DNA of 64,000 nt from Acanthosepion esculentum. Its lineage: Eukaryota > Mollusca > Cephalopoda > Sepiida > Sepiidae. Position 1 is the first letter of the stretch, and each line of letters begins with the position of its first letter. This document shows, piece after piece, positions 1 through 10,970 of the stretch. The notes beneath the pieces are model-generated. The model worked only from the letters and a program-made list of their open reading frames with translations, ran no database searches and had not been told where the DNA came from. A program made the translations under genes and the position numbers. The stretch is taken from positions 78,360,960-78,424,959 of the forward strand of contig OZ038485.1 in assembly GCA_964036315.1 (NCBI GenBank), in the 5' to 3' direction.

Positions 1-509
1 CATAGTAACGGAGCTAAAGTACTTAGAGTGAAATCACTTGGCACAGATTGACCTTGAACTCTGTCACGTATACACACTAAGTTATAAAATTTTCACTCTC
101 TTCTGTTGTTTGTAACGGTGCGTAGAAGGAAAGTGTGTAGAGAGTGGTCGGCTCGCCACATTACAAATGTTCAAGCAGTGACTATGGCTTGTGCAGCATT
201 TTTTTGCCAAGGACAACATTCCTCAGGACCGACAACCACTATATCCCCTAGATCTCGCCCCTTGCGACTTTTCCTTCTTCAAAAATCAAATCCCACTTGA
301 AAGTAACAAGATTTTATGACATCGAGGTAGTGTGATAGCTGATCGCTATCCCCCAAAAAGATTTCCAGGAATATTTTCATCAATGGAAACAACGCTGGGT
401 AAAGTGTGTGGCTTCAGAAGGGAATTATTTCGAAGGCGACTAAATGCCAAATTGATATGTGTTGTAGTTTTTTTATAAAACCAGTCCCGATACTTTTTGA
501 TCAAACCCC

Positions 510-510
<1 letters not shown>
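1..510 (+). pseudogene. mariner-like transposase 3' relic with 3' end
   Basis: Decayed C-terminal part of a mariner-family transposase. Codons from about 251 read DLAPCDF, the block that carries the third catalytic Asp in mariner enzymes. After several stop codons the frame continues to VKCVASEGNYFEGD and a stop at 441-443, a typical mariner C-terminus. About 65 bases follow, ending in actttttgatcaaaccccg, which looks like the 3' terminal inverted repeat, and then a pure TA tract, consistent with the TA target of mariner. Positions 1-180 match nothing I can name. The copy is dead: no start, no N-terminus, stops in frame. Confidence 0.75.

Positions 511-569
<59 letters not shown>
511..569. repeat. 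(TA)n microsatellite
   Basis: About 29 uninterrupted TA units lying directly against the 3' end of the mariner relic and immediately before a fold-back element. Confidence 0.97.
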
Positions 570-570
<1 letters not shown>

Positions 571-573
<3 letters not shown>

Positions 574-735
574 GAGAAGAGATAAGCCGCAAAAATGTTT
601 GGTTTTAATGTGGATTTTTTAAATATATATTATACTATATTTTCCATATTTAAACAATTGACATTAAGACCAAAAACGTTTGCGGCTTCTCTCTTCTCTT
701 TAAAATATATACTTTTCTCTCGTTGGAACAACTAT
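571..735. mobile_element. fold-back repeat (MITE-like), family H
   Basis: Arms 571-610 and 662-701 are inverted copies matching at about 35 of 40 positions, separated by an AT-rich spacer. Both arms contain the GCCGCAAA block. The stretch 702-735 extends one arm. A single-arm, longer relative lies at 10815-10970. No coding capacity is seen. Confidence 0.7.
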
Positions 736-739
736 ATAT

Positions 740-1660
740 ATATATATATGAATGATATGATATGACATTTGTGTCTATAACAAAATTTATTAAATATTGT
801 ATATTTTAGTTGTAGTTTTTCATTTACGCAGATTAAAGATTAAATATTACAAATTTGATTTTATTATTTTTTAATTTATTGTTTCATACAAGATAACCCA
901 TTTTAGGTGCAATAGGCTAAAAAAAATTTCCATAGGATCTCTTTCAAACGTTATTTATCATTTTCAAAAATGGCATATTATGTTTTTTAATTTGAAGGGA
1001 ATCTTGATGAATTTTTTGTTTTAATATTTTTCGCTAAAGATAGATTATCCCTTATTTTGTTTTTAGTTGTTAATGCTATAAGTATCTGTTTCTTATTGAC
1101 TTTTGTCATTTTGTGTTCCTCTCGAAATGGAACTTCCTGCTACATTTGAAAGTAATGTTGCCTTCTACTACGGAACAGAGTGTAGTAACTGATTTATGCT
1201 TTCTGACAGAGAAGCTTACATTCAATTATTAACGCGGGATGAAGTGAGGAAATATATAGATTGTGGGAAAGTAAAAAAGAGAACGTAAACAAGTAAAGCT
1301 GGAAGGTATATGTTGTATACACTGGCGTGCAAATAAAATGATTATACACCATTATTTTATTAATAAGTTAATATTATTTAGGAATATATTTTATCTGTGG
1401 ACCTTGGGTATTGGAAAATAAATTGTTGCGTTTTTGTAAGTCTTGTGTAGCAGAAGATAAACCATCGAACCTGATAAACTTGAAGCTGGGAAAGTTCATG
1501 CGAAACTATTGGGTCAATAAAAAACTGAGATGATAAATTCATGATAATATTCAACATCCTAATTAGGAATTGTCCCGTTTTGTTAACATGAGTGTACCTT
1601 AGCAGATCATAATATAGTCTAATCTGCCCGACGACGAAGATGGTGAATTTTTTTACCATG
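740..1660. other. AT-rich interval without recognised feature
   Basis: Unique-looking AT-rich DNA. I see no coding signature, no RNA gene and no clear repeat relation to other parts of the window. Confidence 0.5.
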
Positions 1661-1669
1661 CCGGTGTTC

Positions 1670-1970
1670 TTTGCTACACATTACTTGCAACAAAAAGGTT
1701 TCTTGTGGAGGAAAACCGTCCACTTTTGGAAAACTGTCCAGAACAAAGTCCTGACCTCAATGTAATTGAAGCGTCGTGGTGGGAAATGAACAACAAGAAA
1801 AGCTTCAACAAAAAAAACGAAATCTCCAAGTACTTTGGTATTATTGCCAAATGGAATGCGAAAAATTACCAATGAGAAAATCTGGACCATGTCCCATTCA
1901 ATGCCACAGCCAATTGAGGCAATTATTCGCGTCAAATGCAGCAACACTATTTACTGAGTTCATAATTTGA
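1670..1970 (+). pseudogene. Tc1-like transposase C-terminal relic
   Basis: One frame reads CPEQSPDLNVIEASWWEM, equivalent to the conserved Tc1 block ending in the catalytic Glu of the DDE triad (here the E of NVIE). A second frame then carries KLQQKKRN and a third reads HSMPQPIEAIIRVKCSN, the usual Tc1 C-terminus. At least two frameshifts are therefore needed. The N-terminal DNA-binding domain and the first two catalytic Asp are not present upstream. Family assignment is firm; the element ends were not found. Confidence 0.8.
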
Positions 1971-1974
1971 CCTC

Positions 1975-3055
1975 TTGTATTTTCTGTATGGGCAAAGATC
2001 ACTATGGAAGCATAATTTTCTTTTTACCTTGAAAGAACTGAGAGGTGACATTTTCAATGAAGTATTTTGGCATAGCTTTTTTTCAGCATTAACGAGAATC
2101 GCGTAATTTCTTTTCTGTACATCCAAGATCATAAAATGTACCGAGAAAAGAATACTGTTAATCACTCTCGATTTTAGGATTAAAATTAACAAACATACCA
2201 AGTTGTCTCCAAATCTTTGCACACCAGTATTTAGAAAAATGTGACAAACTGGGACAGTTCTGTGGCACGTTTCATCCGTTGGGATTTCATCAGATTGGGG
2301 TTTGTTGACGTTGCCACGTCTACACATGCGCAGGAAGTACTGTTTGTTGATATATAACACCATACAAAATTATATACCGTTATATCATAAACTTACTCTT
2401 CTAATTATTATTATTAATGCTTCGACTGCTGATGTATACATGCATGCATACTTTCTTTTTCTCGCTAAAACCAGGCAGCGTCTCATATATCTTTTCCTTT
2501 CGTCTTTCCTAGCAATCAAAACAGAATGGTCTATTATTTATCTGAGGTAATGTCAGGGTGTAACAGACATGCGAAGGGTTGAACACGCAGAATTAAATTA
2601 TGTTAACATTTACGTTTTAGAATTGTTTTCAGTTTCTTACATGAAGAATTAATTAAGAATCTTTCAGAATGTTCACCGGTGATGGTACTCCATCACATGA
2701 AGCTATCTATCGTTCCACATAACTGAGTTCTACCTGCAAATACATGTGAGCTATTGTTGTTGGGGACTTGAATAGGATTGAAGGTTGATGAAAGAGATGT
2801 TTCTATTCAGTCAATAATGAAAGTACTGATCGATTAATATTATTGCATTCTTTGGATTCATTCGGGGAACTGTACCATGATGGTTGGGGAGAAAAGGGCG
2901 CAATATATCCGTCCTGTTTCGGACTATGAGTTGCATTGGGCTATTTAATATAATTTCATACTATATTATTACGCCCGCAGCAAAAGACACGGCTCAGATT
3001 ATTTGAATCGTGCTTAGTATACATAAGCTTTTCAATTAGGTGTTGTTGGAGAAAT
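1975..3055. other. interval without recognised feature
   Basis: Mixed AT-rich sequence with no supported gene. A short block at 2348-2393 (gatatata...tatatc) has a weak relative at 5818-5860 and may be a dispersed repeat end. Confidence 0.4.
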
Positions 3056-3067
3056 AGATACGGCAAA

Positions 3068-3118
3068 TACGACTACTACTACTATTACTACTACTACTAT
3101 GACTACACACACACACAA

Positions 3119-3158
<40 letters not shown>

Positions 3159-3196
3159 GTATGCAGAGTGAGAAACAGAGACAGAGAAATAATATG

Positions 3197-3243
<47 letters not shown>
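3068..3243. repeat. compound microsatellite (CTA)n (AC)n (TA)n
   Basis: Imperfect CTA trinucleotides at 3070-3101, (AC)n at 3104-3140, (TA)n at 3141-3158 and again at 3199-3242. The long open frame across it is a repeat artefact. Confidence 0.95.
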
Positions 3244-3246
<3 letters not shown>

Positions 3247-3249
3247 GGC

Positions 3250-4440
3250 CGGTTAATAAAATTTAATAAAATACAATTTGAGGAATAAAAAAACAACATA
3301 ATGATAACAGTAATGGCAATAAAATTGATTATATTTATTATATATTAGCCTTTTGACTAAATTGAATCACGAAAAGAAAGATTTTAAAGTCGAAATTTTC
3401 GGACACGTCTTTGTCCTTTTTTTAATGGGACGAGGAATAATCAAAGAAGTGGGGCTCACTCTTCTGAGGAATGTTGTTGTTGTCAGAGGACTCCCTGTGG
3501 AAATTATATTCTCGTAAACCCAAATCCCATATATATATATGCTGAGGAAACCGGCACAAGATCTACTCGACTGCAAAGATTATATACTGTCTTTAAGTAC
3601 ATTTTTATCGTTTAGATTTCCAAAAATTCGTAATTCGAAGATTGATAACTGCAGTGTTTCGTATCCGAGACCTAAACAAAGCAATTTCTAAAGAAATAAT
3701 GGATTTTTTATTTATTATTCCGACATATTTTTATCACTTTAAACGTTATTTTTAGTAGGCACCCATATTTGACTAGAAGTTAATTTTAAAGATGGTAGAC
3801 ATTCTCTGTGTATTGAATTTATCTATAGTCTATTCCGAATTGCGAATCGCCTTCCGCAAACATTGATGTAGCAGATGCCAAAAATATTTGAAATCGAGTC
3901 TGTGTCATAGCTTTTGATTCATATGAGCCATCTCTACGGTGTGTGAAAATGTAAAGTGAAGGAAAAAGTCAAATGTGCTTTAAGAATGTCATTTTTATTA
4001 ATTTTCGTTTGCAATTAGACAACACATTAAAAAGAACCACACGAACTATGATAACGTTAGACAATCCTCTCTAACAAAACTAAAACATTCTCATAAATCC
4101 AAGAGCCAAAAAAACTAAAAATCATGCACTTTCCAAAAAGCAAGCATCTGTTGACAAAAATAAGTATAGTCTAAACCACGTATTCTAGAAACCATCTAAA
4201 AATACACGTCGTTGCACGTGGCTGATATGATTTTCTGCGTTTTGATTTAGTAGACACAATTTCAAGTAAAATATAACGAAACATAACAAAATGATTTCCG
4301 ATGTTTTTTTTTTTGCATCTGCAGTAGGCATATTTGAGGAAAAGACAAATTCGAAATTCAAAAACGTATATTTAATAGACAGAGAATGTCTATTCTTTGT
4401 AATAAAACATATTTAGATGAACAACGGCTACATAATTATT
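3250..4440. other. interval without recognised feature
   Basis: AT-rich DNA. A short TA run lies at 3530-3540. No coding or RNA signature was recognised. Confidence 0.5.
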
Positions 4441-4441
4441 G

Positions 4442-4442
<1 letters not shown>

Positions 4443-4477
<35 letters not shown>
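4443..4477. repeat. (TA)n microsatellite
   Basis: About 17 TA units forming the left border of a roughly 130-bp segment that ends in another short TA run near 4598-4608. Confidence 0.95.
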
Positions 4478-4479
<2 letters not shown>

Positions 4480-4551
4480 AATAACGATATATATTTTATA
4501 TATCAAGAACAGTATTGGGTAAAATGAAGAAGTGTAAAAAGTTTACATGCG

Positions 4552-4580
4552 ACGCGTTTCGTCGTTCAGGACTTCATCGG
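4552..4580 (-). ncRNA. hammerhead-like module (degenerate)
   Basis: On the minus strand: CCGATGA (hammerhead core CUGANGA with one change), one A, a 3-bp stem GTC/GAC around CTGAAC, then GAAAC running into the palindrome ACGCGT and a C. This is the order core, stem II, GAAA, stem III, cleavage base. Outer stem I is poor. Relic or chance hairpin; function is inference. Confidence 0.35.
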
Positions 4581-4704
4581 ACTAAATTTGTTATGACATA
4601 TATATATCACTCCCAGCATACGAAAAATGTAAGAACGCTAGAAAAACAAAATAAAAATTAATAAAATTTCCCTGGTTCTTTATATTTAACGAAAGGTTGC
4701 TGTT

Positions 4705-4761
<57 letters not shown>

Positions 4762-4765
<4 letters not shown>

Positions 4766-4890
4766 AAAAATCTTGAGCCAGACAAACCTACCAAGGTTTC
4801 ACTTAGGCAGATCGTCAGGGTGATTTGGCTATTGTTAAATCAAGAGTTCGAAGGTTTTTCGACACGAGTATAGTTACCTATATTTATATA
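4762..4890. mobile_element. (TA)n-bounded repeat, short form
   Basis: Shares its left end (GAGCCAGACAAACCTACCAA) and its right end (CGAAGGTTTTTCGA, then ACGAGTATAGTTACCTA) with the longer element at 51241-51592, but lacks the middle. It is bordered by a long TA tract on the left (4708-4761) and a shorter one on the right, as is the long form. It looks like an internal-deletion derivative of a non-coding element. Confidence 0.75.
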
Positions 4891-5149
4891 TATATATATG
4901 TAGAAAGAATCAAAAGATTTATTTTTAATCAGGGATTTTTATTTCTTCAAACCTGTGTGTGTGTGTATTTTGCTAGTACTCAAATGTAAGAGATTAAAAA
5001 CCCCATCAGTTCTTCAGAAATTGCTTTGTTTACGTTTCAGATACGAAACTAAGCAGATATGGTTTCCGAGAAAATTTGAACGAGTAAATATACTTGAAGT
5101 AGACATTTATTTGACTGTGAGGTAACTGCTCTTTTTCCCCATGCGTGTT

Positions 5150-5335
5150 TACTGCTCAACCACACTGTCCCTTTAGTCCCTCAACCTCCGGCGCCTTCCT
5201 CTTTGGGTTGAGGCGTCCACTCGGTCTGAACCGAACTCAGGGGTAGCTGGCAGCACGCTCCCTGAGTACCCGTAGATTGTTCGACCGGTCACTGGCCAAG
5301 TTCCGCCTGCTGCCATGTTGTGTTAAATTTTAGAT
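5150..5335. other. GC-richer segment of unknown nature
   Basis: Clearly richer in G+C than its surroundings and next to a hAT-type end (5340-5386), so it may be the inside of that element. No coding frame was recognised. Confidence 0.3.
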
Positions 5336-5339
5336 AAGG

Positions 5340-5681
5340 TAGCCGGGGGCAAAAGTGGCCCATGGGTAAAAATGTTTGATAACCACTGATCTGAAGGGAT
5401 TTATGAAGAATCGGCTATTTTTTTTTTGTTAGGAAACGCCAATAATAACTGATTTAAATCCTTTCAGAAAGGCAAAAGGGAAAGGGTTATCCATTCCTTC
5501 TTAAAAATGAAGGAATGTAGCAACCAGTTTAAAATATCAAATATGATTTCTTTAGCGTTTTAAAAACAATTATTTTTTTTTAAATATAAAAATAATTCGT
5601 AACTTCTGGTAACTTGGGGGTACATCTAGCTACATTTCAGGACGCATTGGTTCTCCCGGGCGCACCGGTTGAGAAAAGCTG
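5340..5681 (-). mobile_element. hAT-type MITE relic plus a second hAT end
   Basis: The minus strand from 5681 starts CAGCTTTTCTCAACC and stays alignable with the complete hAT MITE at 42789-43222 (CAGCGTTTCTCAATG start, then shared CCTGAA and CAAGTTA blocks, and a shared internal block near 5395-5500). Its other end is missing. Instead 5340-5386 ends in GATAACCACTG, which read in reverse (CAGTGGTTATCAAAC) is the end of a different hAT-like element. Confidence 0.65.
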
Positions 5682-5853
5682 GCCTAGAAAGTAGTCTACA
5701 ATGTTGCTAAGATCAAATTGATTTCAACTAATGCCATCGCTTGATCCATCCTCAAATATAAGAAGCACAGATGTGACTTATTTTAGTCCTGTGTGGATCT
5801 TACATTCTCTTGTTTGACGATATATAAAATTATTCAAAATTATATATCGCTAT

Positions 5854-5857
<4 letters not shown>

Positions 5858-5906
<49 letters not shown>
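5858..5906. repeat. (TA)n microsatellite
   Basis: About 24 TA units ending exactly where the mariner relic at 5907 begins. Confidence 0.95.
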
Positions 5907-5908
<2 letters not shown>

Positions 5909-6290
5909 CTCGGAAATTAATGCCTTCTGTATTATTATGCTGATTCAAGACATCAGAGGCTGATCTTGGTGGCATGGCATGGAATTTGAGATTTCCCGCC
6001 AATAACCCATAAGTCGCGTCTGGCATGACTCAGAGGTGTGTCAATGGTTTTTTCCACGAGGAAAAATATACCTATTGGCATTTACTGATGGACGTTTATG
6101 GGGATGAAACTTGATGTGAGTACATTTAGGCGGGGGATAATGCGCTTCTGCAGTAGGGACAGTGATGTGTTTGATAAACAGCGTTCCGGACGCCCTTGCA
6201 TCAATGTGAATCCACGAATGAAGAACGTCTCGAAAATGGACTGCCAATGTTGGCAAATATGTGGGAAAATAGCGACCTGTACCTGAAAAC
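5907..6290 (+). pseudogene. mariner-like transposase N-terminal relic
   Basis: Begins ttgctcggaaattaatgcc, which resembles a mariner terminal inverted repeat, next to a TA tract (TA is the mariner target). The frame from 6098 reads DVSTFRRGIMRFCSRDSDV and KQRSGRPC, the helix-turn-helix DNA-binding region of a mariner transposase, then decays after about 60 residues. Catalytic domain absent. The same N-terminal region recurs as a poorer relic near 49220-49430. Confidence 0.75.
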
Positions 6291-6299
6291 TTTATATAT

Positions 6300-6750
6300 G
6301 CGATGGTATTTTTTTATCTCCCTATATTTTTGGTATTTTGTTTTAATATAATCTGCTGTCCTTACTTTCAGAGCATCCATCAAATATTTCTTTAGTTCAT
6401 TTGTCTTTAGTTTCAAGTTCTATGATTTTCTAGTTTGAACTCTGTTTTGTCTGAGATGATTTTGAAAATACCGCTTCCGATAAATACTACCCATTATTCA
6501 CCACAATTAGCTGTTTGTTTATTTTTCTAGCCTGCATCTAGGTTTTCAGTGAAAGGTTTAATTTGGCGTAACCATATATCAGTTCACTTAGAAGAAGTTT
6601 CGTCGAATGATATTTAGGCCATTCTAATTGCTGGATAAACATCACTAGTTCAAAGATCAGTTTTCTACTACACTGTAATCTCCCTCCTTTATCGGTCTTC
6701 TCTATCACTGATATTGAGAACTTTTACCTGTAAATATAGCATACCTTAAA
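6300..6750. other. interval without recognised feature
   Basis: AT-rich sequence. The block 6705-6750 resembles 10755-10800 (shared GAGAAC and AATATAGCATA), so both are probably parts of one dispersed repeat. Confidence 0.4.
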
Positions 6751-6751
6751 C

Positions 6752-6757
6752 TATATG

Positions 6758-6813
<56 letters not shown>
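6752..6813. repeat. (TA)n microsatellite
   Basis: TA tract with two GTA interruptions. Confidence 0.95.
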
Positions 6814-6815
<2 letters not shown>

Positions 6816-7118
6816 AATGAAAGAAAGAACATGTAAGCAACAAATGCATTTTGATTGTAGATACATACATTACGTTTTCCGCAATTGTCAATGATGATCT
6901 GTCTAAATTCCGGTTTATCATGAAAAAATAACTCCCCCCTCTGAGCTTAACTTTCTATTTAGCGTAGATTTGACATTGAATTGGTTGAGACAGACTCACA
7001 AGTCTATTTTTAATTCCTAACTTGTGTTTTCTTACCACCTTTATCTTTCGGAAAAGAGGTTACACTTTGCTTTTTAAATTTTTTAATATTATTTAATCAC
7101 CAGTCACTTACTATTCGC

Positions 7119-7146
7119 CTGAAGAGGAACAACATAGTGCCGAAAC
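7119..7146 (+). ncRNA. hammerhead-like module (weak)
   Basis: CTGAAGA at 7119-7125, a 16-nt spacer GGAAC...GTGCC that can form four of five stem pairs, then GAAAC at 7142-7146. No ACGT palindrome follows, so stem III is not supported. Probably part of a dispersed repeat. Confidence 0.3.
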
Positions 7147-7201
7147 ACGAAATCTATTGAGTAGCTATTTCAACATGTTTTTGTTCTAATATCTAAAATA
7201 A

Positions 7202-7360
<159 letters not shown>

Positions 7361-7799
7361 TCACCGCCATTGTTTTGTTTTCCCTATAAATAAATAAATA
7401 AATATTTACATAGATGCTCAGATTTAGGACACTTACAGCTTGTAAGGTGTCTTGTAAAAATGTGCTTGTTTCAGCTTGGTCGTAAATAGGGGTTTTGATC
7501 CTAAATCAAATTGTAAAATCTAGTGAACTCGGAGATCGGCGCCCTTGTACAATGTTCTTCCTCGAGTCAAATTACACACTAATAACTAACGTTCAGTCAC
7601 AAGAATCAAGGACATGTTACATTGGAACTAAGTGTTAAGAGGCAAGTATTACCGAATATACCTGAACGTGTGGAATATTTTACAATATAAATCGATTGAT
7701 TAATTGATTCATTATCAACTCGTTGCAGGTTATTTAAGCCAGAAAATATTTTTAGATTGTAAGAATTATTTTGATCAGATAATGATTTAATGATAAATT

Positions 7800-7935
7800 A
7801 TTTTACTAATTAACCCATAGCTCGGAGGAGAAGAGGTGAATTCATACCTTTTTAAGGGTATTTGCGCGTAAGTGAATATAACGAGCCCAACTGAAATTGG
7901 AACTCGACTCACCAATTAACAATTCTGAACCACTA
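7800..7935 (-). mobile_element. SINE-B fragment
   Basis: On the minus strand, GTCGAGTTCCAATTTC (like a pol III B box) is followed by TTCACTTACGCGCAAAT, an AAAGGTATGA block and CTCTTCTCCTCCGAGCTATG. The same order is seen in the copies at 26057-26270, 42650-43350 and 54121-54215. Head and tail are incomplete. Confidence 0.65.
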
Positions 7936-8149
7936 TACATTACACCACCCGCACATCCAAGCATGCAGGTCCTGGTATTCCCAAGCGAATTTAAAGTGAG
8001 AAGGAAGATAATAACCAGTGATTACAATATAATGCCCCATGCCCATAAAGTAATAAATATTACTTTGTTCGCGTTGTACGAGTTTTTTCTTCAATTTTTC
8101 AATATACAGACTAAGAAATATAATGAATACTTTTTTTACATTAGGGTTC

Positions 8150-8724
8150 ACCCTGTACAAGCCCCAAGGGCCACTCGAGATAGATAGTTACAAGCACAGT
8201 TTATGTGGATGGTGGGGAAGATAACGGTTAACCCTAGACTTGAACAGGTTAAAATTGTAGTGATCGGAAACGCATCCTCTTGGGAGTCGGTTCCACCGAG
8301 CGGGGCTTTCCCAGGAAGAAGCTTCTCGATTGGAACTTACTTCTCACCAATGGATTACGGGTGGAATGAGGATGTTTCACTACAATGTACGTAGCACAGC
8401 CGTGAAGGTTAGAACTGGTGGAACTAAGGAATATAATTTCGTCTAAGCATTTTCCACTGAAGTTGTGATAGAGCAATGAGAGGCTTATGGCATTTCGTCT
8501 GTGAAAGAGGGGTCAAAGGCGTAAAATAATTTGTCATCCTCAAGAACTGGAAAATGAGAGCAGTATTTCATTTTAAGCCTAATCTGCCTATTGTAAAAGT
8601 AGAAGATAACACGAGGAGTCAGGTAATTACTGGAGTCGTACAGGGAACTGACCATTTTTCCTTCATCTTTAACGATGGACCGTACGTATGAGTTCCACTT
8701 GAGGTCCTGGCGCTCAAGGCACAT
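8150..8724 (-). pseudogene. LINE reverse transcriptase C-terminus, family L-A
   Basis: Minus-strand frames read WNSYVRSIVKDEGKM and YNRQIRLKMKYCSH (thumb region downstream of the RT palm), then RNPLVRSKFQSRSFF, the C-terminal block of CR1/Jockey-type ORF2. Frameshifts separate the pieces. The whole segment aligns with 53465-54112, so these are two copies of one subfamily. The 5' parts (endonuclease, RT catalytic motifs) are missing, as expected for 5'-truncated LINE copies. Confidence 0.8.
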
Positions 8725-9359
8725 AAGAACATTTGTTTACTGCATATACTTTTTAAAAAACAAAACAGACTTTAGTTCATCTCTAATTTCAAGCGAGTCT
8801 AAAAATGTTTTGGTTAAAGAGATTAATTTAGCGTTTGTAAAATATGCGGATGCTATAAACTGCTGATATCTACATTCTTAAATATACCTAAGTGAGAGCA
8901 CGTGTATCCGAAATAGAGGTAACGTAATCGCAGTGTAACTCGCGCTAACTACTGTCCCGATTAATTTGCATCTTCTTTGCGGAAAAATTCTTTTCATGGG
9001 GTTTAAAATTATCGCTGATTTTCAGGTGTGAAAAATATATAATAAATAAAGTGAACATTAAAATCTTTTTTTAACACAAAATGGCAGTCTTGTTATCGCA
9101 TCGGCCATTTTGAATTGAAAACTCTTTTCTCGGATAACAGCGGCAAAAAAACAAAAAACAAAACAAAACAAACACTTTCCACCTGCTGAACAATTACTGA
9201 CTCCACTTAGCGGACTCCTACCACTCTCTCTCTTTCGCTCTCTCTCTCCCCCACCCCACACGCACACTTATCTATGTATGTTGCGCTGGAGCAATAGTTC
9301 GTAGAGATTTTAAGTTAATTTCAGACATAATATTTCGATATTTTTACATATATTTAATC

Positions 9360-10262
9360 AACTACATAGGTGCCATTTTGTTCCATTGCCCATAACCATA
9401 TTTGAGACAGTTTCGTGATTCCCTCCTCTTAGAACTTTGGATCTTTCTCGATGACGAACTGGTTTTCCAGAGAATTTTTAGGGATCGAATTAAGTAGTAA
9501 TCCGAAGGTGCAAAGTCTGAGAAGCACGGCGTGTGTAGGAGAGCATCCCATTCAAACTGTAACAATATCTGTTGAATTTGCATATAGACATGAGGTCTTT
9601 TGATTGGCCAATTCTGGATTCTTTTCATCGATTGCTGCTTTAAATCGGTTCAGCTGGGAAAAGTAACTTTTCTGTATTCAACGTCCGGTTTGTGGAAAGA
9701 ACTCGTAATTCTTAACAACTTCCCAATCATACCTGACACAGCATGACCTTCTTCAGAAGCAGATCGACGTTTGGAGTAATACTGACGACTTATCTAATTT
9801 TCCTCAGGGCATTTTTCGATTCATATTGTTATAAAGAATCCACTTCTTATCGTCTGTGATCGTCCAACAAAAATACGCGATTTTTGTTCCGTTTGCACAA
9901 AAAATCTAAGTTGGAAATGCAGCCTATTATTTTTTCTATTAAATTTTGAGGCATCCACACATCGTAGACATACACATATTCAAGTATTTTTAAATATATT
10001 AAAATGTTCATATAAGGTATTTGGAGTACCTCAGCGATGTCCCATGCTGTGTGACCGGGATTATTTTAAATCAGAGTTTCGAATCGGTCATCATCAGCGA
10101 TTACAGTGTTGCTGAAAAGTTCTCGGACTTCCAGATTAAAATGTTCATTTGTGAACCCAGTAAATCACTGATGAACATTAATCTCATCTATAGCCCCGTT
10201 TCCATAATGGTACATACATTTTTACTGTTTGTACATCGATTTTTCCTTTGTAGAAAATAAAT
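9360..10262 (-). pseudogene. mariner-like transposase, near full length, frameshifted
   Basis: Minus strand, N to C. FNLEVREL and ADDDRFETLI plus HTAWDIAEVL (second helix-turn-helix region) lie at about 10180-10030; DVWMPQNLIEK (mariner WVPH-L block) at about 9960; TDDKKWILYNN (first catalytic Asp region) near 9850; then WDALLHTPCFSDFAPSDYYL, the mariner block with the third Asp, near 9500. At about 900 bp it is close to the usual 1 kb coding length. Several stops and at least two frame changes make it non-functional. Terminal repeats were not identified. Confidence 0.8.
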
Positions 10263-10467
10263 AAGTATCAAGTGCCGAAAATATATTTCTTTTTCAACCA
10301 TTTTCACTTTTATCTCGAAAATATTTCACTATCTTTACCCGAATCGTATAAAAAAAGCGTTGAAATGTTACCTTTAAGAATATGTGTATATGTCATGAAT
10401 TTCAGTCACGTATGAAACAAAATCATGTGTTTGAACGCCACCTTTTGAAAAATGCTACGTGCCCGTT

Positions 10468-10630
<163 letters not shown>

Positions 10631-10632
10631 AC

Positions 10633-10714
10633 CTGAAGATTGCATTTAGTTATGAAACAGAATGTCGTGGCTGGCCTGAAGATTGTGTTTAAGCATGAAA
10701 CAGACTGTCAATGC
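10633..10714 (+). repeat. tandem pair of 43-bp CTGAAGA...GAAAC units
   Basis: CTGAAGA at 10633-10639 and 10676-10682; GAAAC at 10654-10658 and 10697-10701; both pairs are offset by exactly 43 bases, with the intervening sequence also alike. The spacer between core halves does not form a good stem. Directly follows a TA tract. Confidence 0.7.
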
Positions 10715-10814
10715 TCTGTATTGACAGCAATGTCCGCTTCTATATTTATATGACCTATTTCTGATACTGAGAACATTAACCCATAAATATAGCATAGCAT
10801 GTAGGGAAAAGGTT

Positions 10815-10970
10815 ATAATTGCTCCAACGAGAGAAAAATATATTTAAAAAAAGAGAGAAACCGCAAACGTTTTTGGTTATAATGTGGATTTGTTTTAGTG
10901 TATATATTATATTTTATTCTTCATATTTCTGCTTCATGTGTTTCCAGTCTCGCGACCTTCTTCAGGCAAA
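10815..10970. mobile_element. dispersed repeat, family H, single-arm copy
   Basis: Shares TCCAACGAGAGAAAA and the GCCGCAAA-type block (here ACCGCAAACGTTTTTGG) with the fold-back at 571-735 and extends beyond it. The extension carries a minus-strand CTGAAGA (10959-10965) and GAAAC (10940-10944), with GGTC-GCGA-GACT between them, a short hairpin with a GNRA-type loop. Confidence 0.65.

Noticed and set aside
10074..10098. Minus-strand CTGATGA...GAAAC, a perfect-looking hammerhead core
   Set aside because: It lies inside the mariner coding relic and is explained by the codons for ADDDRFETL; no stems I or III can be drawn.
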